Below are positions 1-12,619 of a stretch of 64,000 nt of DNA, in pieces (the first letter of the stretch is position 1; each line of letters starts with the position of its first letter). This DNA is from Lophius americanus. Taxonomy: Eukaryota > Chordata > Actinopteri > Lophiiformes > Lophiidae. The notes beneath the pieces were generated by a model. It saw nothing but the letters and a program-made list of their open reading frames with translations, did no database searches and had not been told where the DNA came from. Position numbers and translations under genes: made by a program. The stretch is taken from contig JBBDHG010000187.1 in NCBI GenBank assembly GCA_037951165.1, forward strand, positions 2,239,501 to 2,303,500, in the 5' to 3' direction.

Positions 1-918
1 GATTTTTTTGTTTGTTTAAAATCGAGAGTATCAGGTTCCAGGTGAGCAATCCTTATTTAAACGTCGGAGTCCATAAAGACAAAGTGCAGTGCGTTCTCTC
101 ATCTCAGAGCCACGACTGTGATGTTAACTGCTTTGCAAAAGAACATGACACCCAGAGTGACAGAGGGATTACTTGTTCTATATTTAGTGTTTATGTACAT
201 GAATATTGGCAGGACATCTCTGTACATGTGACACACACGCACACACACCCACACACACGCACACATACACACACACAGCGATACAGTGATAATAACGCAC
301 GTCTCCAGCACAGAACACATTTACAAGATGGGCTCGAGAGCAAACACTGGCTGAGATACATCAGGGAATGTCTGAACTACGACAACTGGAATTTCCTCAT
401 TACAGTTATCATTGCCTTCAATAATAAAAAAAACAATTATAAAGAAGAGACAAAAAAAGTATAAAATAACTTAAATTCCTCCTAACACATGTAGTGAATA
501 TGCAGTGAGAGATCTATACAATGAGGCTACTGTATCTCCTCCGGTCGACATGATTCAAAACTTGAGGAACACACAAATATGACAGACAGAAGCAAATGTC
601 ATGCAGCGACAGAGAAACGTACGAGATGAGAGATGATGTTCGTCGAAGTTCTGCCTCCCCAGTGGCGACGTGATGTCAACACGACGGGCCCACTAACAAA
701 GCACCTCACTCCATGGGCCGCCCAGGGGTGCCAAAATGAAATGTAAACATAAATATACAGGTTGATATCTCTCTCTACAAACAGTTCAGTCACTGCCACA
801 GGCCCATCTGCTGTGTGAGTAGTCAGTCTGTATACACTCCTTAGTAGAATATCACTTAGAGTTAAATAAACTTATTTAATATATATATTTATAATAGATT
901 TATTCTTTGCAGAGTCAT
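1..918 (-). other. ndnf: ndnf 3' flank / probable 3' UTR
   Basis: DNA downstream of the ndnf stop on the minus strand. An AATAAA (TTTATT at 899-904) lies only 15 bases after the stop, with other A/T-rich hexamers around 880-890. The true cleavage site cannot be set and may lie past the window edge. It contains a CA/TG microsatellite at about 228-277. No other gene was recognised. Confidence 0.5.
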
Positions 919-2315
919 TTAGCAGTATTTCCTTGTTTTCACCAGTTTGCTCTGGTATTTCACCGAGTGACCACTGTGCCCCACCACGTAAACATCCAGC
1001 AGGTAGGTCTTGCCTGGCTCCAGGCCTGTGATGGTCTCTGTTGTCACAGCTTTTTGCAGGTTTGGGCTGTGGAAGAATTTGCACAGGACCTTTTCTGACT
1101 TCCTGCGGGTCTCTGGTCCGGCACACTGGTTTTGCTCCCGGCGTCGCTGCTCCTCGCCATAATTGTCAGCCACCTCCTTGCGATAAATGCAGTATTTGTT
1201 GCGATCCTGAGTGCCCAGCCAGGCCACTGTGACAGAGGAGCAGGTGCGCAGCTTGTCAAAGGCCTTAATGCGGGTATCCTCTGGAAGTGAAGGGAAGGGG
1301 TGCTTGCTGCTGGGTCGGGTGGTGGCTAAAACCTTCAAAGTGGAGGCTCCTTTTCTGCTTCCCCGCAAACGGATCAAGTACTTGGCTTTTGGCTTTCCCC
1401 TCAGCTGGAATTGCCGTACTCCCTCCACGTTCTGGGAGAGCAGCAGCTTGCCATCGCGCCTCACCTGCACCTGCACAGCATCCAGACACGTGTGAATGAA
1501 CAGAGTGACCCTTTGATGGGAGGATACCGGAGCAAAGCGCAGAAACTTGGTGCCCTTCCTCTTGATGAACACATCAGAAACTTTGCCGTCCTTCAGCTCA
1601 ACTGTCTTCTGACGAGCCTCCTCTTTGGTGCGGGCGAAGGTTCCCACGTATGCTGTGCTGGTGTTGGTTGCAGAATTCACAGCAAAGACATCAAAGTAGT
1701 ACTGTGTGTCTGGCTTCAGGTCTGACACAGTGAAAATGTTTTTATTGCCAATACACACTTTCTGAATATCTGATGCTTTGGGTTTGACTGTGTATGAGCG
1801 TGAAATCTTGTTACTCATGAGTCCTCTGTCTTTGCCAAAACCAATGTCAGAAGGGACAAATCCAAAATGGGCAAAGTCAAACGGGCTAAAGTCTCTACCA
1901 GGCTTCGGAGCCAGCATGAATGCATCATCAACGCTGATCTTAGCCTCAGCTGCACACATGCTCTTGAAATTGTGCTCTTTGTTGATCACTACACAGTACT
2001 GCACAGGCTGGCCCATCAGAAAACCTGTTGGAGTTGGCTTCCATGCCAAGGTGACAGTGGTGCGACCCAGTGCGGTCACATCCACTCGAGGATCATAGGG
2101 CAGCTCCGGGTAGGGCTGGTCGGACTCTGGAGTTGTGGTGGCGTACACCTTAAAGTTGCTGTCTTTCTCTGTGGACAGCAGCTCTAGCTGGTAAAGGCCA
2201 GAGGGTGTGCTGGTGGCTATGTAGGATTCCACATCATTACCCTTGTAGGTAAAAAGCTCCGTCCCCTCGTCTACTGTCACCTGCTGCTTCTGCTGGTCCA
2301 GAGGTTCTGGCTCTC
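919..2315 (-). CDS. ndnf: ndnf coding exon 3 (family domain, FN3 regions, C-terminus)
   Basis: A 1397-bp terminal coding exon. The acceptor TTTTGCAG lies just above 2315, and the first full codons read GEPEPLDQQKQQ, joining in frame to the previous exon. It carries over 80% of the protein, including the FN3 regions and the C-terminal TRKYC. The TAA stop is at 921-919. The longer open frame up to 2409 is intron read-through with no ATG. Confidence 0.95.
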
Positions 2316-5300
2316 CTGCAAAACACAGAACCAGGGGCACAACATGAGCTCTTTCATCATTAAATGGTGTCTCAAAATCCCCATACTGAACTTCACCAGT
2401 CAAGAGCATTCACAATAACAAATACAGCAATAAGCTATATCCTTAAAACCATTTCCCTAAAATTTGTTGCACTGTGGTCTGAAGCCCTTCCTATGAGGAG
2501 CAGCAGTTTGCACTACAATAGCTCTTCTTATAGATCTGGCAGCACACGTTAGCCGTTGCTACCAACTCATCAATGGGCTTTGGTGTACGTTACTGGTGAC
2601 AAGGGAGGAAAAAAGCCCCCTATCCGTCAGACCAGTCATCAGTACACAAGTTCTCCCTACTTAAACTACTACTACTACAATCCACTGCAGATTGGGAACA
2701 CCTGAGAAGACTTGCTGTTTCGGAGATACTCTGACTCAGTTATGTCCATTTTTCCTACTTCCTACATTGGAAACTCACTCGCTGTCTTAGTCGCAAAGTC
2801 TTATAATCAATGTTATTCTGCTTTCACCTGTAAGTGGTTATAATGGTATGACCAGAGGGTATCTCAAAAACAAGTCTATGATGAGAACTTATTCTTAAGG
2901 CTGTTCCCTTAAGGGGTCGCCACATGTCCTCTCCCAGAAATCCATCAAATCCAGAAATGTTCTCGTTCTCCAACCTCCTCACGTGTCCAAACCATCTCAA
3001 TCTGGCCTCTCTTTCTTTTTCTCCAAGACGTCTCATGTGGGCTTTCATTCCGATATGCTCGTTTCTAATCTTACCCATCCTCATCACCCCTGTCACTCCA
3101 AACCTCTTCAACTCTGCCACCTCCAGCTCTGCCTCCTGTCCATGGGTCGGTGCCATCATCTCTAAACCACACAGAAGAGCTGTTCTCACTACCCTCTTGT
3201 AAACATTTCCCCTTCACCTTTGCTGCTAATCGTGTGTCACAGATAACTCTTTACACTCTTTTCCACCCACTCAACCATGCCTGCACTCACTTCTTCACCT
3301 CTTTTCCACACTCCCCATTGCTCTGAACAGTCAACTACAAGTACTTAAACTCCACCTTCTTCACCTCTACTACAGGTTTTCTTGTTCCCCGCTTTCACTA
3401 CAGAACACAATGTCATCCATGAACATCATAATCCACGGAGACTCCTGTCTGACAGCATGTCCATCAACATAGCAAACAAGAATGAGCTCAGAGCCGATCC
3501 TTGATGCAGTTCCACCTTGAAAATATTCGTCACTCCTACCTACCTCACCACTGTCATGCTGCTCTTATTCAAATCCTGTACCACTCTAACATACTTCTCT
3601 GTCACTCCTTGTGTAATACCACAATTCCTCGCTCGACATTCTGCTGTACGCTTTCTCTAAATCCACAGACATCTGATCTTCTCTATTCCTTTCCATCAGC
3701 ACCCTCAAAGCAAACATCCAATCTGTAGTGATCCTTCTAGGTGGAAAATCTGAATGCTGCTCTCAAATGTTCAACACTACACTATGGAAATGTATGCAGT
3801 TTGCAAAAGAAGTAAACTTAGATATAGTAAACTACATAGTAGCATATTAACAGAAGTACAGTATTTGTGACCCAGCAAGGTCTGCTGTTTTGTTGTTTTC
3901 TTTGATGAAACATTTCCATCCTTTCTAAAAATGATGAATTTGTTGACTCTGTGAGGTTATGATAAAGCACTGCAAACCTCACAGACGATTAGCCCCTCAA
4001 AAGGGGGCCATGTTTTCACTCCAAACATCCCCAAAGATCACAGGCCGCCATTCACTAGGCCTTTTCTGGGGAAGCTGTGCTACAAAGGCGCGCCTTGTAT
4101 CTTCAACGTGAGAGAGACAAGCATAATATTATGTTTGTCAACCGGAGAGCATGATAAGTGGTGTACTAAAAATGACTGTTAAAAAGGAGCAGAAAGAGTC
4201 GCGAAGACAGGAAGAAGTTCACAGGCTAAGCTATTAATACAGCAAATCATGAAAAGTCAGACTTTCATTTGTTATGTTGTGAGTGTGCGAGTGCGTACGT
4301 GTGTATGTGTGTGTATGTGTGTGTGTGTGTGTGTCATTTATCCTCCACTTACAGAAGAATTATTTTCTCTTGAGGCAAGACTCACGTGTTCAACGGTTTA
4401 ACAACGTAATAAATCATTTAGTGACACTTGATCTGACAAGAGCAGGGACACAGATGCAGGTGCTCATGCATTGATATTCAAATATATGCTCACATCACAC
4501 ATCTAAACCACCGCTCCGACCATGTGGCCAGATCTCCTGAGCCGAGGGGATGCCCTCCAGATGGAGAAAGTTTTAATGTAAAGCAGAGACAAAAGGAGGA
4601 ATGAAGGCAAGCGGTCGAAGCACAGCAGGAATTACCTTAAGAAAATCAAGACGGCTTAAGTAAAGGGGTGTCACGGCTTTGATTCAGTCGGGTGACTACA
4701 GTAGAGTGGAGACCTTCTCTTCAATTATAGACATCCCCCTTGGCCAAGTCAGACATCATAAGTGGTCGGACTAGACACTGCGACTGTGACTTAATTAAAA
4801 CCCAGCAAATCACAAAGCCTAACAACACTGCGTAGGTTAATTGTGTGCGTGGGGGGGGGGGGGGGGGGGGGATTGTGATATTTCCACATAACGTGTCATT
4901 AACCTCTTCCACTGCAGCCTGCTCAATTATACCTGATCCCTCTCCACTGGCTTCTTCTGGCAGCTCCTGAAGGGTGAGTTTCCACTCCAGAGGAGCGTCA
5001 CAAGGTGTCACAGTCACAGACAGGGGTGTGTTGTCTTCCTCCACCACAAAGTAGTACCTGTGGAAATAACACACGTCACATTTTGACGGTGCCCAGACTA
5101 ATATGACGGAAAAATGCATGAGCAGACTGAGACTGTGGCACATCATGGTATTATTGCACCGCTGACCTCTAGCTCTCTCTGAGCTAACAGACCCTCCGTT
5201 GCACAAACACGACTTCGTCATTTATTATTTAGCTTTTGCATCAACATAACAGATCATGTTACAGAGCAGCATCTGATGTTTCCTATCTATTTACAGTAAG

Positions 5301-5648
5301 TGGCCATTTACCCATTTAATGTAGCCCTCTGTGATTGTTATTGCTCTCTCAGCAGCGGAAGGTGAAATTGGCTCCTTTTTTTTCCAAAATAACAGCATGT
5401 AGTTGAGTTTAATAACTAGCATTATGTCAATCATTTAGCCAGTGTTTGTCTTACCTTTTGGGTGTGTCCCTGAACAGGTAGCCACTGATCTCAGCTCCAT
5501 CTGGGATGACGGAGGAGTCATGGAATAAGGACTTGTCTCTTATCTGCATCTGGAAGAGTCCTTCGTCTCTCGTGGGCAACTTCTGGGCCAAGGATCCCAG
5601 CCCCAACAGCGCCAGCAGCACCACACTGCAAACATTATACTGCCTCAT
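919..5648 (-). CDS. ndnf: Neuron-derived neurotrophic factor (protein NDNF), three coding exons
   Basis: Secreted glycoprotein of the NDNF family, known in mammals as a neuronal and endothelial survival/migration factor. The joined exons 5455-5648, 4933-5057 and 919-2315 give 571 residues, against about 568 in mammals. The first ~22 residues are a hydrophobic signal peptide ending near Leu-Ala-Gln. The conserved N-terminal block follows (motifs KLPTRDE, DSSVIPDGAEISGYLF, YYFVVEEDNTPLSV), then the family domain (ATTTPESDQPYPELPYDPRV) and two fibronectin type III-like regions, the second ending in KTRKYC and a TAA stop. An NTS sequon lies in the middle FN3 region. Both introns have GT/AG ends and the reading phase is kept across them. 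The ATG follows a splice acceptor by one base, so the 5' UTR must begin in an upstream exon. The identification rests on near-continuous similarity to remembered NDNF sequence. Confidence 0.96.
2680..2858 (-). mobile_element. Tc1-like DNA transposon end fragment
   Basis: This stretch resembles the right part of the element at 54981-55968. It has the same block (gggaacacctgagaagact, then tctgactcag, then a tttttcctacttcc segment) followed by a terminal sequence with the order TTATAATCAATGTTATT, CACCTGT and GGTTATAATG. Only the end of the element (start of the transposase on the minus strand plus the terminal repeat) is present, so it is a dead truncated copy. The family name is from memory of common fish Tc1/mariner repeats. 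Confidence 0.7.
2885..3790 (-). mobile_element. RTE-type non-LTR retrotransposon remnant (LINE, ORF2 C-terminal part)
   Basis: Read on the minus strand, the block at about 3790-3380 gives decayed reverse transcriptase with the motifs DLEKAYSR and FMDDIVFCSE. The block at 3190-2900 gives the C-terminal signature GLEMMAPTHGQEAELEVAEL ... GVTGVMRMGKIRNEHI ... REARLRWFGHVRRLEN, typical of fish RTE-clade LINEs. Stops and frameshifts interrupt it. The 3' end carries the usual 'ggctgttcccttaaggggtc' segment. It is inserted in the same orientation as ndnf and is not functional. Confidence 0.85.
4279..4334. repeat. TG microsatellite
   Basis: Imperfect (TG)n tract in ndnf intron 3, seen directly. Confidence 0.9.
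4851..4871. repeat. Poly-G tract (21 G)
   Basis: Uninterrupted run of 21 G on the plus strand (C in the ndnf transcript), 61 bases inside ndnf intron 3 from the exon 2 donor. Such runs are prone to length errors in assembly and can form quadruplex structures. Confidence 0.95.
4933..5057 (-). CDS. ndnf: ndnf coding exon 2
   Basis: 125 bp read on the minus strand from a CCACAG acceptor at 5058-5059 to a GTATAA donor at 4931-4932. It starts with the last base of the split Arg codon and encodes YYFVVEEDNTPLSVTV through EEASGEGS. It ends with the first base of a Gly codon that is completed in the last exon. Reading on past the donor runs into a 21-base G tract translated as Pro repeats. That extension is intron, not protein. 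Confidence 0.93.
5455..5648 (-). CDS. ndnf: ndnf coding exon 1 (signal peptide and N-terminus)
   Basis: The ATG is at 5648-5646 on the minus strand. An acceptor (pyrimidine tract then CAG) ends at 5650, so the exon begins at 5649 with one untranslated base. It encodes 64 complete codons plus two bases of an Arg codon, and ends AAAAG|GTAAGA, a consensus donor. Confidence 0.93.
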
Positions 5649-6455
5649 TCTGAAAGACACAAACAACATATGCTGGAAATATTGAGCTGTCTTTGAGTCA
5701 ACAACAATAGTTTCAAAATATGTTGTCTTTGCCGAGAGCTAACTGAGAAAATTGATAAAGTCTCATAAAGTTAAGCTAAGCTTGGATAAGCTTGGTTGGA
5801 AACAGCCAGTCTTGCTCAGGAGATTGTCTAGCACACTGTTTGCTTACATGTTTACCAAGTGGAACCTTTGGGAACTGAGAGTATTAAGTGTAATTGACTT
5901 TTATTGCTAGTTTTAATAATCAGTCATGCATTATTCCCATACATGTTCACTTCACCAGAGGCTCTAAACCTTAAAGATATCACCTGCAGAAATGTTGAAT
6001 TAAATCCTTAACATAGCACACATTAATTACTAGAATCCAACCTGCTTTGCCACACAAATGCAGACGCAGTCACAAGACCAAAATAATATTTTCTTTCCTG
6101 ATTTGATAACACGTGTGTTATCACAGGCTTGTGTTTCCTTCCAGTCACAAATGTACAGAAATTCCATAGGGACTTTGAAACGCTGAAAATATTGTATCAT
6201 CTGCGATGTAAAGCCATTGCTCATGACTATTGCGCTCAGACACGACCTCTGCGGCCCCTTTAGCTGTTGACCATTGTCAATAAAGATTCTTTTGAAAACT
6301 CCAAGCTAAAATTAAGATCATTTCCTGACAACAAGCTAACAAGACGGAAATGTCGTGTGCACCAAAACCTCCAAAAGAACAGGTGTCTTTGTATACGGAT
6401 TTATAGGCGGCTAGGCCGTCATGGACATTATGGCGGGTAAAATTTAGCAGAGAGA

Positions 6456-6494
<39 letters not shown>

Positions 6495-9400
6495 ATTTAA
6501 TTTATAATGCAGTTTACATTTGGATCAAATCTCAAAGTGCTAAAATATGAGGTCAACTAGCCACGATTTACCGTCTAGAGTGTTTATTTGATAGCTAGCA
6601 CTGCTCAAACAGCTAAGGACCTTTCTTTTCCTTCCTTGCTCTGCAGTCGCTAACAGCACACAAACTGCACTTTCTACTCTATGACTTTTTGTTATTTAAT
6701 ATTCACATGATGCACCGTGTCACCATGGCAACTCAGAAGTTCAGTTGCTATACACAAACAAAAAATGCACTACCCACTGGGAAGTGACCCGTGGCTTTAA
6801 AAGCCAGGCGAAGGCCGACCAAAATAACTGTCAGATATTTATCCGATTGTCCAATGGTTTCCCGTACACTGCACGGCAAACAACGCCCAATGAAGCCCCG
6901 AATTCTGAACTATAAATGAATCATGCAGCTAGAATATACGGTCAAAATGGGCTCCAATCAGTGTGTGTCCAGCTTTACAGGAGTTCCACAAAATGAAATA
7001 TGAGTACGATAAATATAATTATCTGTTCAGTATTCCGATTTCAACTGCAATTGTTAAGTATTTTAAACAGTAAATAACAAACATGATCACTTTGAAAGTT
7101 GAAAATCAACAATTATGCCGCTGAAAACATCCAGACAGAAGTAAAAATGAAAAGAGACAAAACTCATTACTCATGCTTTAAGAGTTAAATACCCATTTTG
7201 TTACATCTTACTGCATGTCAAATAAAACAAAATCCATGAATTTAGTTATTGTTGCAAAAATGTGAAATGTTTGTTAATTATATAATTGTTGTTTATCAGT
7301 AATTGATTTTTTTTTAATTATTATTATTATTTTTCGGGAATATCCTGCATTTTAGTAATATAATAATATAAGACATTTCTCCCAACTAATAAACTTTGCC
7401 ACTCATCAGGAGATTTTGAGATTAAAAGATATTCAAATGGGGTGCATTTTATATACATTACAAAATACATTTATGAAATCACAACTGCACGTTGTCTAAA
7501 TCAGACATGCTTCCAATTTTTATGCTAAGCTAATCTAGTGAACTCCCGCCTTCTGCTTGACATTAAACGCATTCCTACTGACATGAGGGTGGTTCCAATC
7601 TTCTTGTCCGACTTTCGACCAGAACGAGAATTAACATATTTCCAAAAATGTCAAACCAGTCCTTTGAAATCAAACATAACTGTACGATAAAAGTAAATTC
7701 TTGAAAGGATACGGTGGGTGGAAACTGTTAGCCTCAGACCAGAGCTGCTGCTCCTTCATGTTTCAATTCTTTATGCTACGTTAAGATAAGCTAATACTTA
7801 GCATCCAGACGTCAGAGTCATATCAATCCTCTTTCGCCAAGAAGATGAAAAAGCACATTTCTCATAACTGTATAACCTGACTGTATCGTTGATGAATATT
7901 ATCAACCACTGTTTCGTTGACACTGTTTCCAAAATGTCTATTTTTCTTGAGGAAGTTCTGAATGGGTTTCCTTTCATTCTGGCAATAACACAGCACTGTT
8001 CCTAATGAGTTCCATTCGGCGACACTGAGTTTTGGCAAAAGACCTTACAGTGTTATTAATAGGACTAAGCTTTCATGGTCATCCGCTGCATATTTTATTT
8101 TCTATTAAAAAATGTTTATAGTTCTTTTCTTCTTTGTTTTAACCTCAATTAATATGTAACAGTAAGACTGTTTGACAGCGCAGCCGCCGCCAATGACTGA
8201 ATCAATGACTCCGTGAATGAGGACTCCCTTTGTGATGCTGAATGGGCTTTGAACACAGATGTGTTAAGGAAAAGAGATTCCTAGAAACTCCTGGGAATCA
8301 CGCTATTTCATAAAACTCGTAATATAAAAATCCCCAAATCCATGCCATTTACGTTTTACTGATGCTAACACGAAGACGTGGAGCGGTGCGGTCCACAGAT
8401 GGAGCTGTGGCTCAGGATGAGGTGCAGCTGACCACGGCTGAGTGCCTCTCACGTATCCCCTGCCTATTGATTTTACCCCATTGATTGCAGCTGATGGGAA
8501 TGCCAAATCCCTTGAGATTTAATCAGCGTAATGATGGCAGATTAGCCAGATACTTTACTGCCATTTACTGCAAGCGAGATGGTGTCCTTTTAATGACCCC
8601 TCTCCCTTTCTCTGCTCAGCCTCTCATGTCTGTCTCTTTCCCCTTGATCACACTATTTTCATCCACAAATCCACTCTTTCACACTTGTACACAAAACAGT
8701 AAGGCCTTTTCACATTACCTCCTACCCTTCTCCTCCACACTCGCTGTAACAGATAAACCAAATCAGAGGCCTCCGAGTAAAACCTCCCTGCCGCACACAT
8801 GGCTTCATCTCTGCATTATCCGCCTTTAAATACAGGAGCAGGGCAAAATCCCGTTCCTGTCAGTGTGTCCGTCTCTGCCATCGTCTGAGCCCAGAATCCC
8901 ATCATTCCCCCAAACTTCTGAGAGCTAAAAGAAAGCTGCCTAAGTGGTACTTTGAGGTTTGACTCACACAGAGAGAGGAGATCCTTATCGCCTCAGCATG
9001 TCTCTTTCCACTTCAGAAGCGTGTCGGTTGGAACAAAGACATGTCTATTAATACTCAAGACAGCGCTGAGGTGGAATCTGCAGAGCCATTCAGAGCTGTC
9101 TGTCATTACAACATCCGCAAACACCACACAGACACAGCGAGGGTCCGGCCCGGCCTTCTCCGTCCACCACATTGATGTCATTACACATAATGTCTGCTAT
9201 CACTCATACAGTAAGGGTTTTATCACCACTGTCATTAGCACATTTGATGTGTGCCGTCTGAGTGCTCCTCACATGCGACACCCCATGACTGAACTTCTCC
9301 CACGTGCATTGAACCCCTCAGTCTATTGACAGTTTATATTGCAGAGAGATGATAAGTGAATATTAGAGCAGTTGTGGCGGGCCAGCGCGGTTGCACGGAC

Positions 9401-12400
9401 CAGCGCAGAGTCAACATGGTCACAAAGGCTGCGCTGGATGTGCTTTTACATGCCGGACCGCATGACTCTCATGCCACAGAGTTCCATTACCAAAATAAGA
9501 CATCAAAAAAAGCTGCATCTGGAAGAAATAAAGTCTAATGTTTAATTAGAATGGGGAGGAATGTATGATCACAATTTCAGGAACGGATAATTTCAAGGCA
9601 TAGTTGCCCGCAATCATGTCAACTTTGTTTTGCTGTCCCTTTTTTATCAGCTTAGTTTTACATTTATAGTTTTTGTTTCATTTTTAGTGGATTTCGCTGA
9701 GCGCTGTGGGTGGAAAAACATCCTGCATATTCTAATTGGAAGCCATGGACGCTGGGTAATAGGATTAAAGAACAAATAACGCTTGCAATGGTTTCACCAA
9801 GAGGGGAAATGGCGATTATCTTGATTCCCATGGCTGTCACTGAAACATCTACATTACGGGGTCGTTACAATATCAAAGTTTAAACTTTGACACAAAAAAG
9901 TAGGAAACTGAAAAATGCCTTAAACACATACCAAAACATTTTTAATAAGGTTAATCTCTGCAGTGTTTGGAAAATCTGATTTATCAAACCTTCTTTTAAA
10001 TAAATTTGGTATGTTTATCACTACCAAATGCATAAATATAGAAATATTTAAGAATTAAGAGAAGAAAATTTACAGGAAAAAGTTCCAGCACCTCTCATTC
10101 TATTTCTCTATGAAGTGGGAAAGAGCATCCCCTCATTACATTTATTGCTATAACAGCTTTGACCCTATAATTTGGGGTCAATACAAAGAAATCATGAGAA
10201 AACCCAAAAGAAAAGGTTCACACTATGTTTTACATCTCCCAGATGGCCCAAATATATATTCAGTGACCTCAATCAACAGCATAATTAAATTTATTCACAA
10301 AGTACTCATGATTAAAGCGAAAAATAGATCTGCTCTATGCAACAATTCAGCCACCTGATCAACTCTGCATGCAGGGCCGTGACTGAGCTCTCCAGCAGGA
10401 ACACTGTGATTACAGACTGCACTACTTCCACGCGTGGAGATGGAACACAGGACACGCACGTATCCCTGCCCCGTCCTGTGCATGTGTGTGTTTATGTGCA
10501 CCAAACTGGCCCTGACCTCCCCTTTCTCTCCTCCTCACTTTATTTAACCGGCCTCCCTCTCTCCTTCCCTCCAGCTCCTTGTCAAGTCCGATAAGGCTCC
10601 TGCCTGCTGCCACATGGAGCTCATTAACAGAACGGGAGGGAATAAAAGACAGTTTAATTTCAACACAAATAATGAGACATTTTCGGATTCCACCCAACAA
10701 GACGCCTGGCAGGGCTCGGAGGGACCGAAGCCTGTGTGTGTTTTCTTTAAGGAAGTCTGAAGGCGGATTTATGGTGGGCCCTCGGTAGCAGGCTCCTCCA
10801 CCGCTGTCACTTCAGGGCCAGTGCTGGGGATTGGAGAGAGTGGAGAGTATGGGGGGCTGGGAGCCAATGATGGAACCACACAGGAGCTGCACTATAGGAG
10901 AGCCAAACCAAAGCAGGTCTGGTGCCTTTGGACAGGAGAACAGCTCATTAATGAATTGGTAGAGACTGTGGTGAGGGCTTGTTTCCAATAATAGATATTT
11001 TTTATCTGCAGTGTGTCCAAACCATCACATTCCTCCTACGCTCCTCTCTGTGCATAAGTTCAGGACCTCGCCATCCACAACATCACTCACAGTTTGAGTT
11101 TCTGAGCTATCCACAACATCAGCAATCTGGCACAATAGCAGGAGGAAAAGAAACAAGAGAACCCAGTTTCCTCCTGTCCCTCCTCTCCTCTCCCCTTCTT
11201 CTCCTCCCCATAGTCCATCTCTGCAGCTCGCTTTAAGCCTGCATCCTGGAATGTCTCTATGAGGAGGGTCAGGTCGCAAGACCGCTTTCTTAAAAACCCA
11301 TTCAGATAGAAGTGAGGATGGGGGAGTGGTTGTTGCTCTGACGGATGTGCCTGCATTGTGACTGAGGGGTGATTAAAGATTAAAAGAGAAAATGCCCCCA
11401 TGGGAAAGTCATCCACCCACTGCCCATCATCCGGGGCACAGACATGCACCCGGTCCTGCTGATCCTGGGAAATGAGTCAATCATGTGCAGTTATGTTGTG
11501 TTTAGAGTCAGAGAGGAGGAAACAGACAGAAAGCCTGTTGAGATGCATGTGTGAGCCGCTCCGTCTCTGCTTGTGTCCATCTGAGGGGGCAGAGAGGGGG
11601 GCTTTGCAAAGTGAATGTGGCCGGATTTGGGCTCAGGGTGCGGGTACAGTGAATCATTGAACAAGGAAATAAAAAGGTGCGTCCTTAATCTTCCGGCAGT
11701 GACTCTGGATGGAGGGGACAGTCGGCCGCCGACACCGCAGCCTGTCACTTCTCTGGACGCGACACTGGCGGAATTCTTTCAGCCCCAGAGTTTTCATATG
11801 CAAATCACGGTTTAGTTACGGTATGCGACGCAGACCTTCCCATTTTAAGACTTTTTTTGTCCATGATTCATTCTCCTGAGAAAGTATAAGGGAGGCAGTG
11901 TGGTTTCACCCTGCTGCTTAATACAGTTATTCAAATCCCCTCTCCGGGTATGTCTCACATTAAACACGGTGTGTGCGCAGAATAGGGCTCACACATGGAC
12001 CGGATGAGAATAACAACCCCCGTCATGTCTTACATTTGTCTAGATTCGTTTTTATTTAACCACCTGAGGTGACGCTAAGTCAGAATTCTCAGCGAGCGCA
12101 TCGATCAAGCGCGTCCGGGACCCTACAGGTGCGTTAAAGCACCCAAAGGTGCCCCTACTGAACACTTTAAAACTGTTCTTACAGTCTGCATGTTAAAGCT
12201 TTGGACTGGGGGATCTCCACACATGGGTCTCGTTTGAAATACTGCGCCTTATTGGGTGCTGTGTCACCTCTAGGAGCATGGGAACCCTCCCGTGGAAGAA
12301 TAGCATGAGGGTTTTCAAAAAGTTCACCAGTTCGACGGTCCAAACCAAAAATAAGCTCAGATTTAAGACACGAGCGAGTTCAGGCTTGATTGAAATGTGT

Positions 12401-12619
12401 TGGAAACTTTTAACTTCCCGGAGTTGTAAACCGCAAAACCCTCTTCCCCTCTCTGTCTCTGTCTGGCAGGATTCTCAAAGGCATCACTTTATTCTCTGGG
12501 GTTATATAGAGGAGTGATATCATTTTCATCATCATATCATTTTTTTTTTAAACTTAGAAAAGTTAAAGAAGGCAAGTATCTTATATAAATCTAATAAACA
12601 TTTAAACATGAGTCTTACC
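5649..12619. other. ndnf: Probable ndnf first intron
   Basis: No coding exon was recognised. It contains an (AAT)n-headed dispersed repeat at 6458-6545. The tracts at about 8190-8500, 8880-9320, 9350-9540 and 10360-10790 are less A/T-rich and low in simple repeats, and look like candidate conserved non-coding DNA, which is a guess from composition only. The stretch 6900-8150 is A/T-rich with nothing identified. Short open frames here have no domain and are not called. Confidence 0.5.
6458..6545. repeat. (AAT)n-headed dispersed repeat, copy 1
   Basis: An (AAT)n run is followed by acatttaatttataatgca and a tttggat segment. The same body occurs at 53761-53820 and, shortened, at 55301-55339. It probably represents the 3' tail of a fish non-LTR element or SINE. 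Confidence 0.75.

Larger units (their letters stand above)
2316..4932. other. ndnf third intron, filled with transposon relics
   Basis: Intron between the last two ndnf coding exons. It holds a Tc1-like element end (2680-2858), an RTE-type LINE remnant (2885-3790), a TG microsatellite (4279-4334) and a G tract (4851-4871). The remainder (3800-4270, 4340-4850) shows no recognised feature. Confidence 0.8.

Noticed and set aside
12..464. 150-aa plus frame at the left edge
   Set aside because: It starts at a non-ATG codon, is driven by the CA microsatellite (Thr-His repeats) and lies antisense to the probable ndnf 3' UTR.
2824..3202. Frames on both strands at 2.8-3.2 kb
   Set aside because: The minus frame is the RTE LINE C-terminus, a mobile element rather than a host gene. 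The plus frames are its shadow.
4721..5221. 166-aa minus frame with a proline run and hydrophobic tail
   Set aside because: Only 4933-5057 is ndnf exon. The prolines come from the G21 tract past a good splice donor.
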